A stretch of DNA of 64,000 bases, taken from positions 62,001 through 126,000 of the forward strand of contig NZ_JADEWN010000002.1 in NCBI RefSeq assembly GCF_015207655.1, written 5' to 3'. This document shows, piece after piece, positions 56,906 through 64,000 of the stretch (its first letter is position 1; each line of letters starts with the position of its first letter). Below the pieces are notes generated by a model. The model saw only the letters and a program-made list of their open reading frames with translations. It made no database searches and was not told the DNA's origin. The DNA comes from Gloeocapsopsis crepidinum LEGE 06123 (GTDB lineage Bacteria > Cyanobacteriota > Cyanobacteriia > Cyanobacteriales > Chroococcidiopsidaceae). The translations under genes were made by a program, and so were the position numbers.

Positions 56906-57136
56906 TTAATCACTAGGCTGTATATCGTTGTCCTCAGTTTCGATCGGACTGAGCAAGAGGAGTGCAGCCCACCGATCTTGGGCTTGGACTTGTACAGCAG
57001 CTGGACTACCACTACCAAAATAAGAGGTAATACCCAAATCAACTATCCGCGCTGGAATATCGTGAGCCGTCAGCAATTGACACATCAACTCTGCTTCCCA
57101 GCGCCTGCTTGTAGTTCTTAAGGTAATCCAAGACAC
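56906..57136 (-). CDS. DUF2007-type small protein
   Basis: A 76-residue protein starting MSWITLRTTSRRWEAELMCQ. Pattern: EAELMCQLLTAHDIPARIVD, then PAAVQVQAQDRWAALLLL, which matches the DUF2007 (putative signal-transducing) fold, a small ferredoxin-like domain. Function unknown. An acidic tail follows. Confidence 0.85.
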   Translation of the reverse strand: MSWITLRTTSRRWEAELMCQLLTAHDIPARIVDLGITSYFGSGSPAAVQVQAQDRWAALLLLSPIETEDNDIQPSD

Positions 57137-57251
57137 GAGTTAATTTTAGCAGAACAGATAAAGCTGAGGGAACTGGAGTCAGAAAATCGTGGCTTTTGTG
57201 GGGCAGGTGTCCCCTTTAGTAGCAAGTGATGTAAAAATGGATTTCCCAAAA

Positions 57252-57278
57252 GCACCCGTAGATAACCCTATCGGGAGC
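57252..57278 (-). terminator. Hairpin downstream of DUF29 pseudogene
   Basis: GCACCCG (57252-57258 region) and CGGGAGC (57272-57278) pair with one mismatch, with TAG/CTA inside. On the minus strand a TTTT follows. It lies 35 bases past the pseudogene's original stop. Confidence 0.5.
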
Positions 57279-57312
57279 ATCTTTTACCAAAAAAATCTGT
57301 TAATTGACTCAT

Positions 57313-57759
57313 TAAATGTTTTTCCAGAACTTTTGAGTTAACAAAGCATCTACATCCTGGGGAAATGGACAAACATCAGGAAAAATCACATCAGGATAAT
57401 CTTCTCTCATAGATGCCAAAGCATCCTGATAAGATTCGGTTAAAATCTATAAAGCTTTTAATACTAGGAGAGTACTTAAATTCCTTTTTCAACTCCCCGC
57501 GAAAATTGCGAATTTCAATCTCCCAACCTCGAAAGCAGTTAGGAAGACAAACATAACAACGCTTCAACAAAGGTTCTAATAGACGAACTAACAAACTGTG
57601 GACTGCTTTACGTTGACTTATTCCCGAAGATTCAACCTCTTCAATCAAATTCTCTCAATCCAAATCTTCTGTATTTCTTGCTTTCAACTTACTAAGTGTA
57701 TCCTCAATCCAGAAAGCAAAATCTTGATCGTAGAGGTTTTTTATTCGTGATTGGGTCAT
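57313..57759 (-). pseudogene. DUF29-family gene, broken by a stop and two frameshifts
   Basis: On the minus strand the frame starts MTQSRIKNLYDQDFAFWIED (ATG 57759, GAGGT upstream). A TGA follows ...ARNTEDLD at the position where the family usually has Trp, and the frame then resumes ENLIEEVESSGISQRKAVHS. After SPSIKSFI the family sequence moves to another frame (ILTESYQDALASMREDYPD), and after CPF it returns to the first frame (QDVDALLTQKFWKN, stop 57313-57315). So one nonsense codon and two compensating single-base indels. DUF29 proteins are common, often multi-copy and of unknown function in cyanobacteria. Sequencing error could explain some of the changes, but not easily all three. Confidence 0.85.
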
Positions 57760-57937
57760 AATTTTACCTCTAATTTTGTATATTTTTATCAAAATTACGT
57801 TTATAAAGAGCGTTGTGTAGTACTGTTTTGCTTTAAAGTTACTGTATATGGGCAAGCAGAGGAGCAAAAGGGCAGAGGAAATTGGATAGTCATGATTTGT
57901 CGCAACCATGTTTTAAATTGGTATCAATCCTTTGCTG

Positions 57938-58762
57938 CTAAAGGGCGGGAAAGATTAAACGGAAGTATGCAGTAAGAATCGCCTCACCACTAAAGATTGT
58001 CATCAATGCACCTAGAGCAAGAAAAGGACCAAAGGGCATTTTTTGCCGCCTAGAGAGGAACCCCAAGGCGATCGCCCCACCACCAATAAACGCGCCAATA
58101 GCACACGCTAAGAACCCTGCCAACAGAAGATATTTCCACCCTAGCCAGGCACCTAACATTGCAGCTAATTTGGCGTCTCCTGCACCCATTGCGGCTTGTC
58201 CTAATGCAATCGAACCGAAAAATGCGATCGCATCAAATATCCAAATTCCCAACACCGCGCCCAAGACACTCAACATCAACTGATGTACTACTTCATTGAA
58301 AGGAAGTTGTGCGATCAAACTTGCAACGACACCAAACATTAAACCTACAACTAATCCTGATTGTGTCAATGAATTTGGTAGCGTCATTGTATCAAGATCA
58401 ATCAGTGACAACGCTAATAGCCAACCGCAGAATATCCAATATCCGACAGTTTGCACTGAAAACCCAAATCTCCAAAAAACAAGTAAAAATATCAAGCCTG
58501 TCACGGCTTCTACAAGCGGATAACGTATGGCAATGGGAGTTTTACAATGACGGCAGCGCCCTTTTAACCACAGCCAGCCTAGAACTGGAATATTTTCCCA
58601 TTTACCTAAACGATGTAAGCAACGCGGACAGCGGGAAGGCGGCGAAACAATCGATAATTTAGCTGGTAAGCGGTAAACAACTACATTGATAAAGCTACCA
58701 ATTGATGCCCCTAATGCAAACACAATAAAAGTAGCAAAGCTAGTAAAGAGAAAATCAATCAT
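57938..58762 (-). CDS. pilD: Prepilin peptidase (type IV pili)
   Basis: A 274-residue membrane enzyme, family A24, that cuts and N-methylates type IV prepilins. Seen: GASIGSFINVVVYRLP, the zinc-type cysteines in SRCPRCLHRLG and RCRHCKTPI, and both catalytic aspartates, in SLIDLDTMTLPN and MGAGDAKLAAMLGAW. About eight helices. It would serve twitching motility and DNA uptake. Confidence 0.95.
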   Translation of the reverse strand: MIDFLFTSFATFIVFALGASIGSFINVVVYRLPAKLSIVSPPSRCPRCLHRLGKWENIPVLGWLWLKGRCRHCKTPIAIRYPLVEAVTGLIFLLVFWRFGFSVQTVGYWIFCGWLLALSLIDLDTMTLPNSLTQSGLVVGLMFGVVASLIAQLPFNEVVHQLMLSVLGAVLGIWIFDAIAFFGSIALGQAAMGAGDAKLAAMLGAWLGWKYLLLAGFLACAIGAFIGGGAIALGFLSRRQKMPFGPFLALGALMTIFSGEAILTAYFRLIFPAL

Positions 58763-58839
58763 CAGGAGTGATTACAAATGAGTGTAGGGCTTTTTGCCTT
58801 CATTATTCCCTACTTCTTTTCAGAAGCACTCTCAATCAG

Positions 58840-59070
58840 TTAGTAAGAATTAGATTCATCGCTTTCAATTTCTGCAATGGGAATAAATTCCTCTAGAGGT
58901 AGAAGAATTGGTCTTTTGGAAAAAAGTAACCTACCACGACATGTTAATCGATGAATTGCTACACCAGTCGGTTGTTCTGCGGTGTCTGAACGCAATTCTC
59001 GATAGGTTAAATATATCTGGCGTGCCGATTTTAGTAGTATGGGATCGCTCAATTTTAGTAGGTCGATCAA
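58840..59070 (-). CDS. Possible small hypothetical protein (76 aa)
   Basis: A 76-codon frame with a TTG start (59070). It has THRLTCRGRLL-like sequence (VAIHRLTCRGRLLFSKRP) and an acidic tail (EEFIPIAEIESDESNSY). Codon use looks coding, but there is no good ribosome-binding site and no family I can name. It lies between the prepilin peptidase gene and repeat DNA. Confidence 0.5.
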   Translation of the reverse strand: MIDLLKLSDPILLKSARQIYLTYRELRSDTAEQPTGVAIHRLTCRGRLLFSKRPILLPLEEFIPIAEIESDESNSY

Positions 59071-59142
59071 GTTCGTTTAGATTCTATCTCCACTTTAAGG
59101 AATTTTGAGTTTTGAATGCGTGAGTTTTGAATTGTTCGCGAA

Positions 59143-59225
59143 CAAAGGTGCCGGAGGCAAATATTTTAAGTTTTAAGTTTTAAGTTTTGTTAGCGTAGCG
59201 GTGCCTTAGCACGTTTTGAATTAGA
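59143..59225 (-). repeat. Composite interspersed repeat, copy 4
   Basis: Contains AGGTGCCGGAGGCAAATATT, TTAAGTTTTGTTAGCGTAGC and GGTGCCTTAGCACGTTTTGA. It differs from copies 1-3 at one base in the core (GTGCCTTAGC for GTGCGTTAGC). Surrounding sequence up to leuB is AACTCA-type repeat DNA. Confidence 0.85.
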
Positions 59226-59309
59226 AGAACTCTCTTAAACTCAACACTTATAACTCATAACTCAGAACTCTCTTAAGCTCAACACTTCCCGACTCAACAC
59301 TCCTAAGCG

Positions 59310-60401
59310 TTACTCGGATTGTTCGAGGACTTGAATTAAAGCTTCACCCATCGCATGGCAGCCTAAGAGATTCATTCCAGGGGACATAATATCTCCTGTG
59401 CGATCGCCGCGATCTAAAACTTGCAATACTGCATTTTCGATTTGATCAGCAGCTACGGGTTGATTTAATGCGTACCGCAGCATCATTGCCGCACTAAGAA
59501 CCTGTGCTAAGGGGTTGGCTTTATCTTGCCCAGCAATATCAGGGGCGGAACCGTGGACAGGTTCAAACACTCCAGGACCAGAAGCACCTAAACTGGCAGA
59601 AGGTAACATACCAATACTTCCTGTCAGCATTGCCGCTGCATCTGAGAGAATGTCGCCAAAGAGATTACCTGTGACTATGGTGTCAAATTGTTTGGGATAG
59701 CGTACCAACTGCATCGCGGCATTATCGACGTACATATGCGAAAGTTCGACATCAGGATATTCGGCGGCTAATTGGGTGATGCGATCGCGCCACAACTGCG
59801 ATACTTCTAAGACATTTGCTTTATCTACTGAACAAAGTCTTCCTTGGCGTTTTTGTGCGGTTTCAAACGCGACGCGTCCAATTCTGTCAATTTCTGCTGC
59901 AGTGTATGCCATCGTATTGACACCGCATTTTTCTCCGGTTTCGGTAGTGAAAATGCCTTTGGGTTGACCAAAATAAACTCCACCTGTGAGTTCGCGTACA
60001 ACCATGATATCGACACCTGCAACAATCTCAGGCTTCAAACTAGAGGCATCGATCAGCTGTGGTAAAATTTTTGCTGGGCGCAAATTGGCAAATAAACTCA
60101 AGCCCGCACGAAGTCCAAGTAATCCGGTTTCTGGGCGTAAATGACGCGGTAGATTGTCCCACTTATAACCACCGATCGCTGCGAGTAAGACAGCATCACT
60201 ATCCTTGCACATTTCTAGTGTAGTAGGTGGTAGCGGTTCTCCTGTCGCATCAATTGCGGCACCTCCAATGAGGGCTTCTTGAAATTCAAAGCGGATGTCT
60301 AGCAGTTTACCCACTACCTTCAGTACATCTACCGCGACTAACATAATTTCTGGACCAATGCCATCGCCTGGTAATAGGGTAATGCGGTACTGAGTAGTCA
60401 T
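59310..60401 (-). CDS. leuB: 3-isopropylmalate dehydrogenase
   Basis: A 363-residue NAD enzyme of leucine synthesis that oxidises and decarboxylates 3-isopropylmalate. Seen: [36 protein letters not shown], the substrate motif [26 protein letters not shown] and [16 protein letters not shown]. Full length. A heptamer repeat lies 45 bases upstream of its start. Confidence 0.97.
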   Translation of the reverse strand: MTTQYRITLLPGDGIGPEIMLVAVDVLKVVGKLLDIRFEFQEALIGGAAIDATGEPLPPTTLEMCKDSDAVLLAAIGGYKWDNLPRHLRPETGLLGLRAGLSLFANLRPAKILPQLIDASSLKPEIVAGVDIMVVRELTGGVYFGQPKGIFTTETGEKCGVNTMAYTAAEIDRIGRVAFETAQKRQGRLCSVDKANVLEVSQLWRDRITQLAAEYPDVELSHMYVDNAAMQLVRYPKQFDTIVTGNLFGDILSDAAAMLTGSIGMLPSASLGASGPGVFEPVHGSAPDIAGQDKANPLAQVLSAAMMLRYALNQPVAADQIENAVLQVLDRGDRTGDIMSPGMNLLGCHAMGEALIQVLEQSE

Positions 60402-60445
60402 AGTTTTTCTGGCAACGCTTGCAAGTCATTGATCATACAGCAAAG

Positions 60446-60479
60446 GAGGGGTGAGGGGTGAGGGGTGAGGGGTGAGGGA
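60446..60479. repeat. Heptamer tandem repeat GAGGGGT
   Basis: GAGGGGT is repeated almost five times without interruption in the gap between leuB and the divergent ABC transporter gene. Confidence 0.9.
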
Positions 60480-60571
60480 TAAAATTGTTGAAGATGGTTA
60501 CAGTTTTGAGAACGGATGATATGTAGCTTGAAACAGGGTTAGGCTAGTGTCAAATATTTTACCAAGCATTT

Positions 60572-61519
60572 ATGGCAAGAGAACTCGCGGTTCGTACTTG
60601 CGGTTTAACTAAGCAATTTGATCGTCACGTTGCAGTTAATGATGTCGATTTACAGATCGCGGCGGGTGAAGTTTATGGGTTGATTGGACCAAATGGCGCT
60701 GGTAAAACAACATTGATTCGGATGTTAGCAACAGCGGAAGAACCGACGCAGGGTGAGATTTATATTCACGGCGATCGCCTACTATTAGACCAAAGTAATA
60801 CTACGCTGAAACGACGCTTGGGCTATCTCCCTGACGATTTTCCTTTGTACGACAATCTCACAGTTTGGGATTACCTCGATTATTTTGCACGGTTGTATTT
60901 TTTGAGAGAACCGCGTCGCACACAACGATTGTATGAAGTTTTAGAACTCGTACAGCTGCAATACAAGCGTAAAAGTTTGATTGCAACGCTTTCGCGGGGT
61001 ATGAAACAGCGTTTGAGTCTAGCGCGAACAGTTCTTCACGAACCAATATTACTATTACTTGACGAACCCGTTTCTGGTCTTGACCCTGTTGCGCGAATGC
61101 AGTTTCGCGAAATTATCAAGGTACTCCAAGAAGCCGGAATGACAATTTTAATTTCCTCGCACGTTTTAAGTGACTTAGCCGAATTATGCACCTCGGTAGG
61201 AATTATGGAACTCGGTTATCTCGTTGAAAGTGCGCGGTTGCAAGATTTGTATCAGCGCTTGAGTCATCGTCACATCTTGTTAACGACTTTGGGAGATTTC
61301 AAGCAACTGCAAGCAGAATTAAACAATAATTCCTTAGTCAAAGCTTGGGAAGTTATGGCAGAAAAGCAGTTGAGAGTTGATTTTGATGGTGATGAGGAAG
61401 ACTGTGCAGAATTATTGCGATCGCTGATTGCAGCGAATATTCCTTTAACTGAGTTTCATTGCACGCAAGAGGATTTAGAAACAATTTTTCTCAAATTAGG
61501 TCATCAACAAGCATCTTAA
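60572..61519 (+). CDS. ABC transporter ATP-binding protein
   Basis: A 315-residue ATPase. Seen: Walker A GPNGAGKTTLIRM, signature LSRGMKQRLSLARTVLHEP (Gly replaced by Arg at the third position), Walker B ILLLLDEPVSGLDP, and the H-loop SSHVLSDLAELC. It belongs to the ABC-2/CcmA/YhaQ-type exporter group. About 75 residues after the core form a C-terminal regulatory part. The permease gene follows 64 bases downstream, so the pair forms one exporter. Substrate unknown. Confidence 0.93.
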   Translation: MARELAVRTCGLTKQFDRHVAVNDVDLQIAAGEVYGLIGPNGAGKTTLIRMLATAEEPTQGEIYIHGDRLLLDQSNTTLKRRLGYLPDDFPLYDNLTVWDYLDYFARLYFLREPRRTQRLYEVLELVQLQYKRKSLIATLSRGMKQRLSLARTVLHEPILLLLDEPVSGLDPVARMQFREIIKVLQEAGMTILISSHVLSDLAELCTSVGIMELGYLVESARLQDLYQRLSHRHILLTTLGDFKQLQAELNNNSLVKAWEVMAEKQLRVDFDGDEEDCAELLRSLIAANIPLTEFHCTQEDLETIFLKLGHQQAS

Positions 61520-61583
61520 AGTTAAATCTAGAATACAGCGATCGCGTTAGTTTCATTATTTACAAATGCATGAATAAGCTCAT

Positions 61584-63269
61584 ATGAAAATCAACTGGAT
61601 TGAGCGGTTAGGAGACAAAAATCCCCAATTTTTGCGAGAACTTCAAGAACTGCAATTTAGTAGCTTATTATTTGCTGTAGCCATTTCTTTTTTAGGGCAA
61701 TTTTTATTATTTATATTTTATCAAAGTCAACTACCTATTTCATATGATTCAACACCAATTAGTCACAAATTCTGTATAAACGATCCAGTTTCTGAGTATG
61801 AAAATCAGCTCTATTGCCTGCGAGACAATGCTGGTAACTTTGTTATTCATTGGCAATTGTGGTGGTTAAATTTATTTACATTTTTAAGCCTATTTGGAAT
61901 TGCAACTCTTTTAGCAGGAGGAGTTTATTTATTAGTTAACAATTTAGCTACCGAACAAAGGCGCGGTACACTTAATTTTATTCGCCTTACTCCTCAATCT
62001 CCTCAAACTATTTTATTGGGTAAATTGCTGGGAGTTCCTAGTTTACTTTATTTCGTATTTATACTTGCTATTCCATTGCATTTATGGGCAGGGTTGAGTG
62101 CCAAAATTCCTTTACTTTTAATTCTAAGTTTTTACCTTGTCTTGATTGTTGGATGCTTTTTCTTTTACAGTGCAGCAATTCTATTTGGTTTAGTCAGTTC
62201 TTCTCTCAAATTGGCTTCCTGGTTAGCTAGTGGTACTGTTTTGCTGTTTCTGCTTGCAAACCACTATTCAATTACGGGTACTTTAGTAGATTGGCTATTT
62301 TTATTTTCTCCAACTCAAATAGTTCCTTACTTAGTTGAAGCAACGCATTTAAATTCTAATTCTATAGACGGATGGCTAATTTTACCTTCCTCACTTTACT
62401 CAAGACACTGGTTCCATATCCAAATAGGATCAAATGCTACTAATTTATTGATGAGTTCTTTGTTAAATTATAGCTTGTGGAGTTATTGGGTTTGGCAAGC
62501 AATCAAACAGTGTTATTCTAAGCCTAAAAAACCTTTACTAACTAAGAAACAAAGTTATTTTTTAGTAGTTTGTTTTGAACTTGTAATGATCGGTTTTACT
62601 TTAGTAAAAGGAGACGTACCTGCTTGGAAAGAAGGGATGATTTACCATTATCGGTATTTGCTCATATTTAATTTAGTCATGTTTTTGGCATTAATTATGT
62701 TAATGACACCTTCCCGACAGGGCATAAATTGGGTAAGATCCAGCCAGAAACACAATAGAAATGGGCAGCAATTCGTACAAAATTTGATGCGACAGGATTC
62801 AGTGCTATTAACAATAGGAGTTAATTTAGCGATCGCATTTGCATTTTTAATTCCTTGGATACTGTTCAACTTAGAAGCATCAGATCAAATTCCAGCTTTA
62901 TTAAGTTTATTAATCTGCTATAACTTTATTTTAATTTGTGCAGTAATTACGCAAATTATTGGATTGCGAATAACTCAAAAACCAGCCCTCTGGATCACTG
63001 GAACTTTTGGCATTATTACTATATTACCTGTTATCGTTATTAATCTACTCGCACGCAATTCCGATGAAACTTCGATGTTGTGGCTGTTTACACCTTATGC
63101 TTGGGCAGTCACTAAATCAGCTAGTCAAGTTAATATTTTGTTTGCCATTTTGATCCAGTGGACAATTTTAGGTTTATGTACTTTACAGATGAGGCATGAC
63201 ATCAAAAAGCTTGGTGAATCTGCATCTAAAGCATTGTTTACTGAAAGCAACCTACACAGCAAGAGGTAA
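61584..63269 (+). CDS. ABC-2-type transporter permease
   Basis: A 561-residue membrane protein with about 12 hydrophobic helices, larger than common six-helix ABC-2 permeases. Early EQRRGTLNFIRLTPQSP is the typical cytoplasmic segment after the second helix of this type, and it repeats in weaker form in the second half, so it may represent two fused permease halves. The last 25 residues are polar. It is partner to the ATPase upstream. A start ATG at 61584 follows no strong ribosome-binding site. Confidence 0.88.
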   Translation: MKINWIERLGDKNPQFLRELQELQFSSLLFAVAISFLGQFLLFIFYQSQLPISYDSTPISHKFCINDPVSEYENQLYCLRDNAGNFVIHWQLWWLNLFTFLSLFGIATLLAGGVYLLVNNLATEQRRGTLNFIRLTPQSPQTILLGKLLGVPSLLYFVFILAIPLHLWAGLSAKIPLLLILSFYLVLIVGCFFFYSAAILFGLVSSSLKLASWLASGTVLLFLLANHYSITGTLVDWLFLFSPTQIVPYLVEATHLNSNSIDGWLILPSSLYSRHWFHIQIGSNATNLLMSSLLNYSLWSYWVWQAIKQCYSKPKKPLLTKKQSYFLVVCFELVMIGFTLVKGDVPAWKEGMIYHYRYLLIFNLVMFLALIMLMTPSRQGINWVRSSQKHNRNGQQFVQNLMRQDSVLLTIGVNLAIAFAFLIPWILFNLEASDQIPALLSLLICYNFILICAVITQIIGLRITQKPALWITGTFGIITILPVIVINLLARNSDETSMLWLFTPYAWAVTKSASQVNILFAILIQWTILGLCTLQMRHDIKKLGESASKALFTESNLHSKR

Positions 63270-63470
63270 GTTGCTGCGACTATTCTTTACAAGAAAGTGT
63301 AAAAGAACATACAGAAATATTTTAGGTAATCTCTTTCAATAAACTAACGCTTAGGAAAACTATAAAGAACATAATAATGCACCAATCAAGATCTGAGTGT
63401 GAAAATCTAGTGCATCTTGATTGAATTTATAGTGCTAGTTGAATTTCATTGCGACTGAAACGGAGAACTC

Positions 63471-64000
63471 ATGACAGTAGAAGTAGCTCCTAAAACTATA
63501 GATAAAAATTCAGATAAAAATTCGAGTAACTTAATTTTTGGATTAGAGGACAATCCTCCGTTCCGCACTGCTATTCTTGTGGCACTACAACACGTCTGTG
63601 TCATTTTTGTTCCTAGTGTAACTCCAGCAATTCTAATTGGTCGTGCTTTAAACTTAGACGCTACCAGCATTAGCTATATCATTGGTATGACGCTGTTGGT
63701 TGCTGGGTTTGCAACATTCGTCCAAGCAAGGCGCATCGGTCCCATCGGTTCAGGTTTACTTAGTATTCAAGGACCTAGTTTTGCATTTTTACCGCCTATT
63801 TTCAGCATCATTGCGACAATGAGTGCAGCAGGAAGTACCCCAGAACAAACCCTTGCGCTTATTTTAGGTTTGGGCTTTTTTGGCTCATTCATTCAAATTA
63901 TATTAAGCCGTTTTCTACATTTTGCTCAAATTATTTTTCCACCCATCGTTACTGGAACCGCTGTCACTCTTATTGGTTTAACTCTAATTCGATTTGGGAT
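63471..64000 (+). CDS. Xanthine/uracil permease family protein, 3'-truncated
   Basis: A frame open from ATG 63471 (GGAGA site 5 bases upstream) to the window end, 176 codons. Seen: FGLEDNPPFRTAILVALQHV, which is the start of NCS2 transporters, then VPSVTPAILIGRAL, the QGPSFAFLPP motif equivalent to the NAT segment, and FPPIVTGTAVTLIGLTL. It should import a purine or uracil with protons. The C-terminal half is beyond the window. Confidence 0.92.
   Translation, partial: MTVEVAPKTIDKNSDKNSSNLIFGLEDNPPFRTAILVALQHVCVIFVPSVTPAILIGRALNLDATSISYIIGMTLLVAGFATFVQARRIGPIGSGLLSIQGPSFAFLPPIFSIIATMSAAGSTPEQTLALILGLGFFGSFIQIILSRFLHFAQIIFPPIVTGTAVTLIGLTLIRFG

Noticed and set aside
1-64000. CRISPR arrays, tRNA and rRNA genes
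   Set aside because: I looked for regular spaced repeats and for tRNA T-arm (GTTCGA/GTTCAA) patterns followed by an acceptor stem and found none. The repeats present are heptamers and dispersed elements, not CRISPR units. A covariance-model scan would be decisive.

Overview
This is a stretch of cyanobacterial chromosome. The evidence is the frequent HIP1 octamer GCGATCGC and its GCGATCG core throughout, a moderate GC content, and typical cyanobacterial families: Tic20-like protein, CSP41-like epimerase, a ClpP1-type protease, a RecG with the cyanobacterial N-terminal extension, DUF29, and several small proteins of cyanobacterial type. The intergenic repeats (heptamer repeats and composite repeats) also fit. 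The large polysaccharide gene set and lack of heterocyst genes would suit a unicellular or Chroococcidiopsis/Gloeocapsa-like lineage, but that placement is a guess. There is no tRNA, rRNA, CRISPR array, intact insertion sequence or prophage.

Layout. 1-6.1 kb: 5'-truncated tex, a CHASE4-HAMP-GAF-GGDEF-EAL cyclic-di-GMP enzyme, and a small SET-domain protein. 6.2-14.5 kb: a polysaccharide and nucleotide-sugar region (galE, two polyprenyl-phosphate sugar transferases, a GT4 glycosyltransferase, gmd, fcl) interrupted by pgsA and a CSP41-like epimerase. 14.8-25 kb: folate ligase, a lone MalG-type permease, an ADP-ribosylglycohydrolase-like protein, aroQ, a 46-aa gene, cinA, a WecA/MraY-type transferase, glyA, a 65-aa Cys protein, a Tic20-like gene, an FAH-family gene and rpsF. 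25-35 kb: STAS protein, DedA, argG, a GT2 glycosyltransferase, rpsB-tsf behind a structured leader, a coiled-coil protein and recG. 35-46 kb: a secreted repeat protein, aroK and argB, a short STAND ATPase, a 70-aa protein, the set rnr-like/ubiX/lapA-like, a dsRBD-like protein and clpP. 46-60.4 kb: a YyaL/SSP411-type thioredoxin-fold protein, an ftsL-like gene with ftsI, a small lipoprotein, glgB, accD, a protein phosphatase, a DUF2007 protein, a DUF29 pseudogene, a prepilin peptidase and leuB. 60.5-64 kb: a two-gene ABC exporter and a 3'-truncated xanthine/uracil permease.

Most genes are housekeeping. The most notable observations are: an RNase II/R homologue in which all four catalytic aspartates appear replaced; a small palindromic repeat whose two copies differ by compensatory base changes, one of them reading in frame into the start of ubiX; a composite interspersed repeat in several copies; a MITE-like element; a possible pseudoknot in the rpsB leader; and a DUF29 gene broken by one nonsense codon and two frameshifts. 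I see no clear multi-gene system that is new. All family assignments come from recognising motifs by eye, not from database searches.
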